Part shown: positions 63,886 to 64,000 of the stretch, piece after piece
Layout of the letters: every line of letters starts with the position of its first letter
Position numbering within the stretch: position 1 is the first letter of the stretch
Source of the DNA: Pseudomonadota bacterium
GTDB taxonomy: Bacteria; Pseudomonadota; Gammaproteobacteria; Steroidobacterales; Steroidobacteraceae
Assembly (NCBI GenBank): GCA_025355105.1
Contig: JANYAE010000052.1
Coordinates: 270,155-334,154, forward strand
Length of the DNA stretch: 64,000 nucleotides
Direction of reading: 5' to 3'
The notes under the pieces: generated by a model
Database searches by the model: none
The model's input: the letters and a program-made list of their open reading frames with translations, nothing else
Told to the model about the DNA's origin: nothing
Made by a program: the position numbers and the translations under genes

Positions 63886-64000
63886 TGAAAGCGCGCGCCC
63901 TGGCGCGTCAGTTCCTGCTGCACGGCGGCCACCTCCAGTCGGTCGAAGGACTCGTCGCGGCCCATCTTGCGAAGCATGGCAACGACCCCGAAAAGAGCCT
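63882..64000 (-). CDS. C-terminal end of an upstream gene (truncated by window edge)
   Basis: The last 38 codons or so of a minus-strand gene that continues beyond the window, ending RQGARFQ with TGA at 63882-63884. The visible part (FGVVAMLRKMGRDESFDRLE) is helical with no domain I can recognise. Its TGA overlaps the GTG of the MFS gene by four bases, so it belongs to the same operon. Confidence 0.6.
   Translation of the reverse strand, partial: ALFGVVAMLRKMGRDESFDRLEVAAVQQELTRQGARFQ

Overview
The window is very GC-rich (roughly 70% by eye), densely coded chromosomal DNA. SlyX, an MshQ-like DUF6701 protein, AcuI, a Kup transporter, an OFA-family MFS relic and many PQQ/beta-propeller proteins suggest a gammaproteobacterium, perhaps of the Steroidobacterales/Nevskiales type. 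That placement is inference; no rRNA, tRNA or universal marker gene is present. I saw no CRISPR array, insertion sequence or prophage. Because GC is so high, long open frames lie opposite most genes; they were rejected as shadows.

Layout. 0-9 kb: slyX, a sterol-desaturase-like hydroxylase, a compact Xre/RES toxin-antitoxin operon with a readable promoter and paired operators, an FMN hydroxy-acid dehydrogenase, a PAS-containing chemoreceptor, an orphan PAS histidine kinase and a nitronate monooxygenase. 9-18 kb: a quinohemoprotein PQQ alcohol dehydrogenase with an Asp-Tyr-Asp motif suggestive of lanthanide use, an SDR, PPK2, a FlK-like thioesterase, a PQQ sugar dehydrogenase lipoprotein, an amidohydrolase, a beta-propeller protein and a Pro-Ala repeat secreted protein. 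18-28.5 kb: a pseudouridine synthase coupled to a COG2521-type methyltransferase, a dimethylglycine/sarcosine dehydrogenase-like flavoprotein, a Tat-exported amidase, AcuI, a double VOC protein, and an orphan NadS/HigA-like regulator just upstream of an alpha/beta hydrolase. 28.5-39 kb: an EamA-like gene broken by a 10-bp tandem duplication, Kup, a 1-kb MshQ-like gene, a PLP aminotransferase downstream of a Tat M20 peptidase with altered metal ligands, and an OFA transporter broken by an internal deletion. 39-48 kb: a Spy/CpxP-like metal-rich protein, a Cys-rich exported protein, a methyltransferase with a class-V PLP enzyme, an arsR-SRPBCC-GST operon with two tandem palindromic operators, and a membrane sensor kinase whose ATPase domain looks degenerate. 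48-64 kb: an RND efflux pump and adaptor, then a probable uptake/catabolic locus (YtcJ-type amidohydrolase, TonB receptor, M28 peptidase, paired acyl-CoA dehydrogenases, MFS transporter, and the end of a truncated gene).

How it fits together. Two themes stand out: periplasmic oxidation and hydrolysis (PQQ enzymes, Tat or Sec-exported amidase, amidohydrolases and peptidases) and small-molecule uptake and degradation. The most checkable novelties are the tandem ArsR operators over the start codon, the putative Ln-type quinohemoprotein, the degenerate kinase, the metal-site-altered M20 peptidase and two fresh-looking pseudogenes. I did not find a clearly new multi-gene defence or mobile system.
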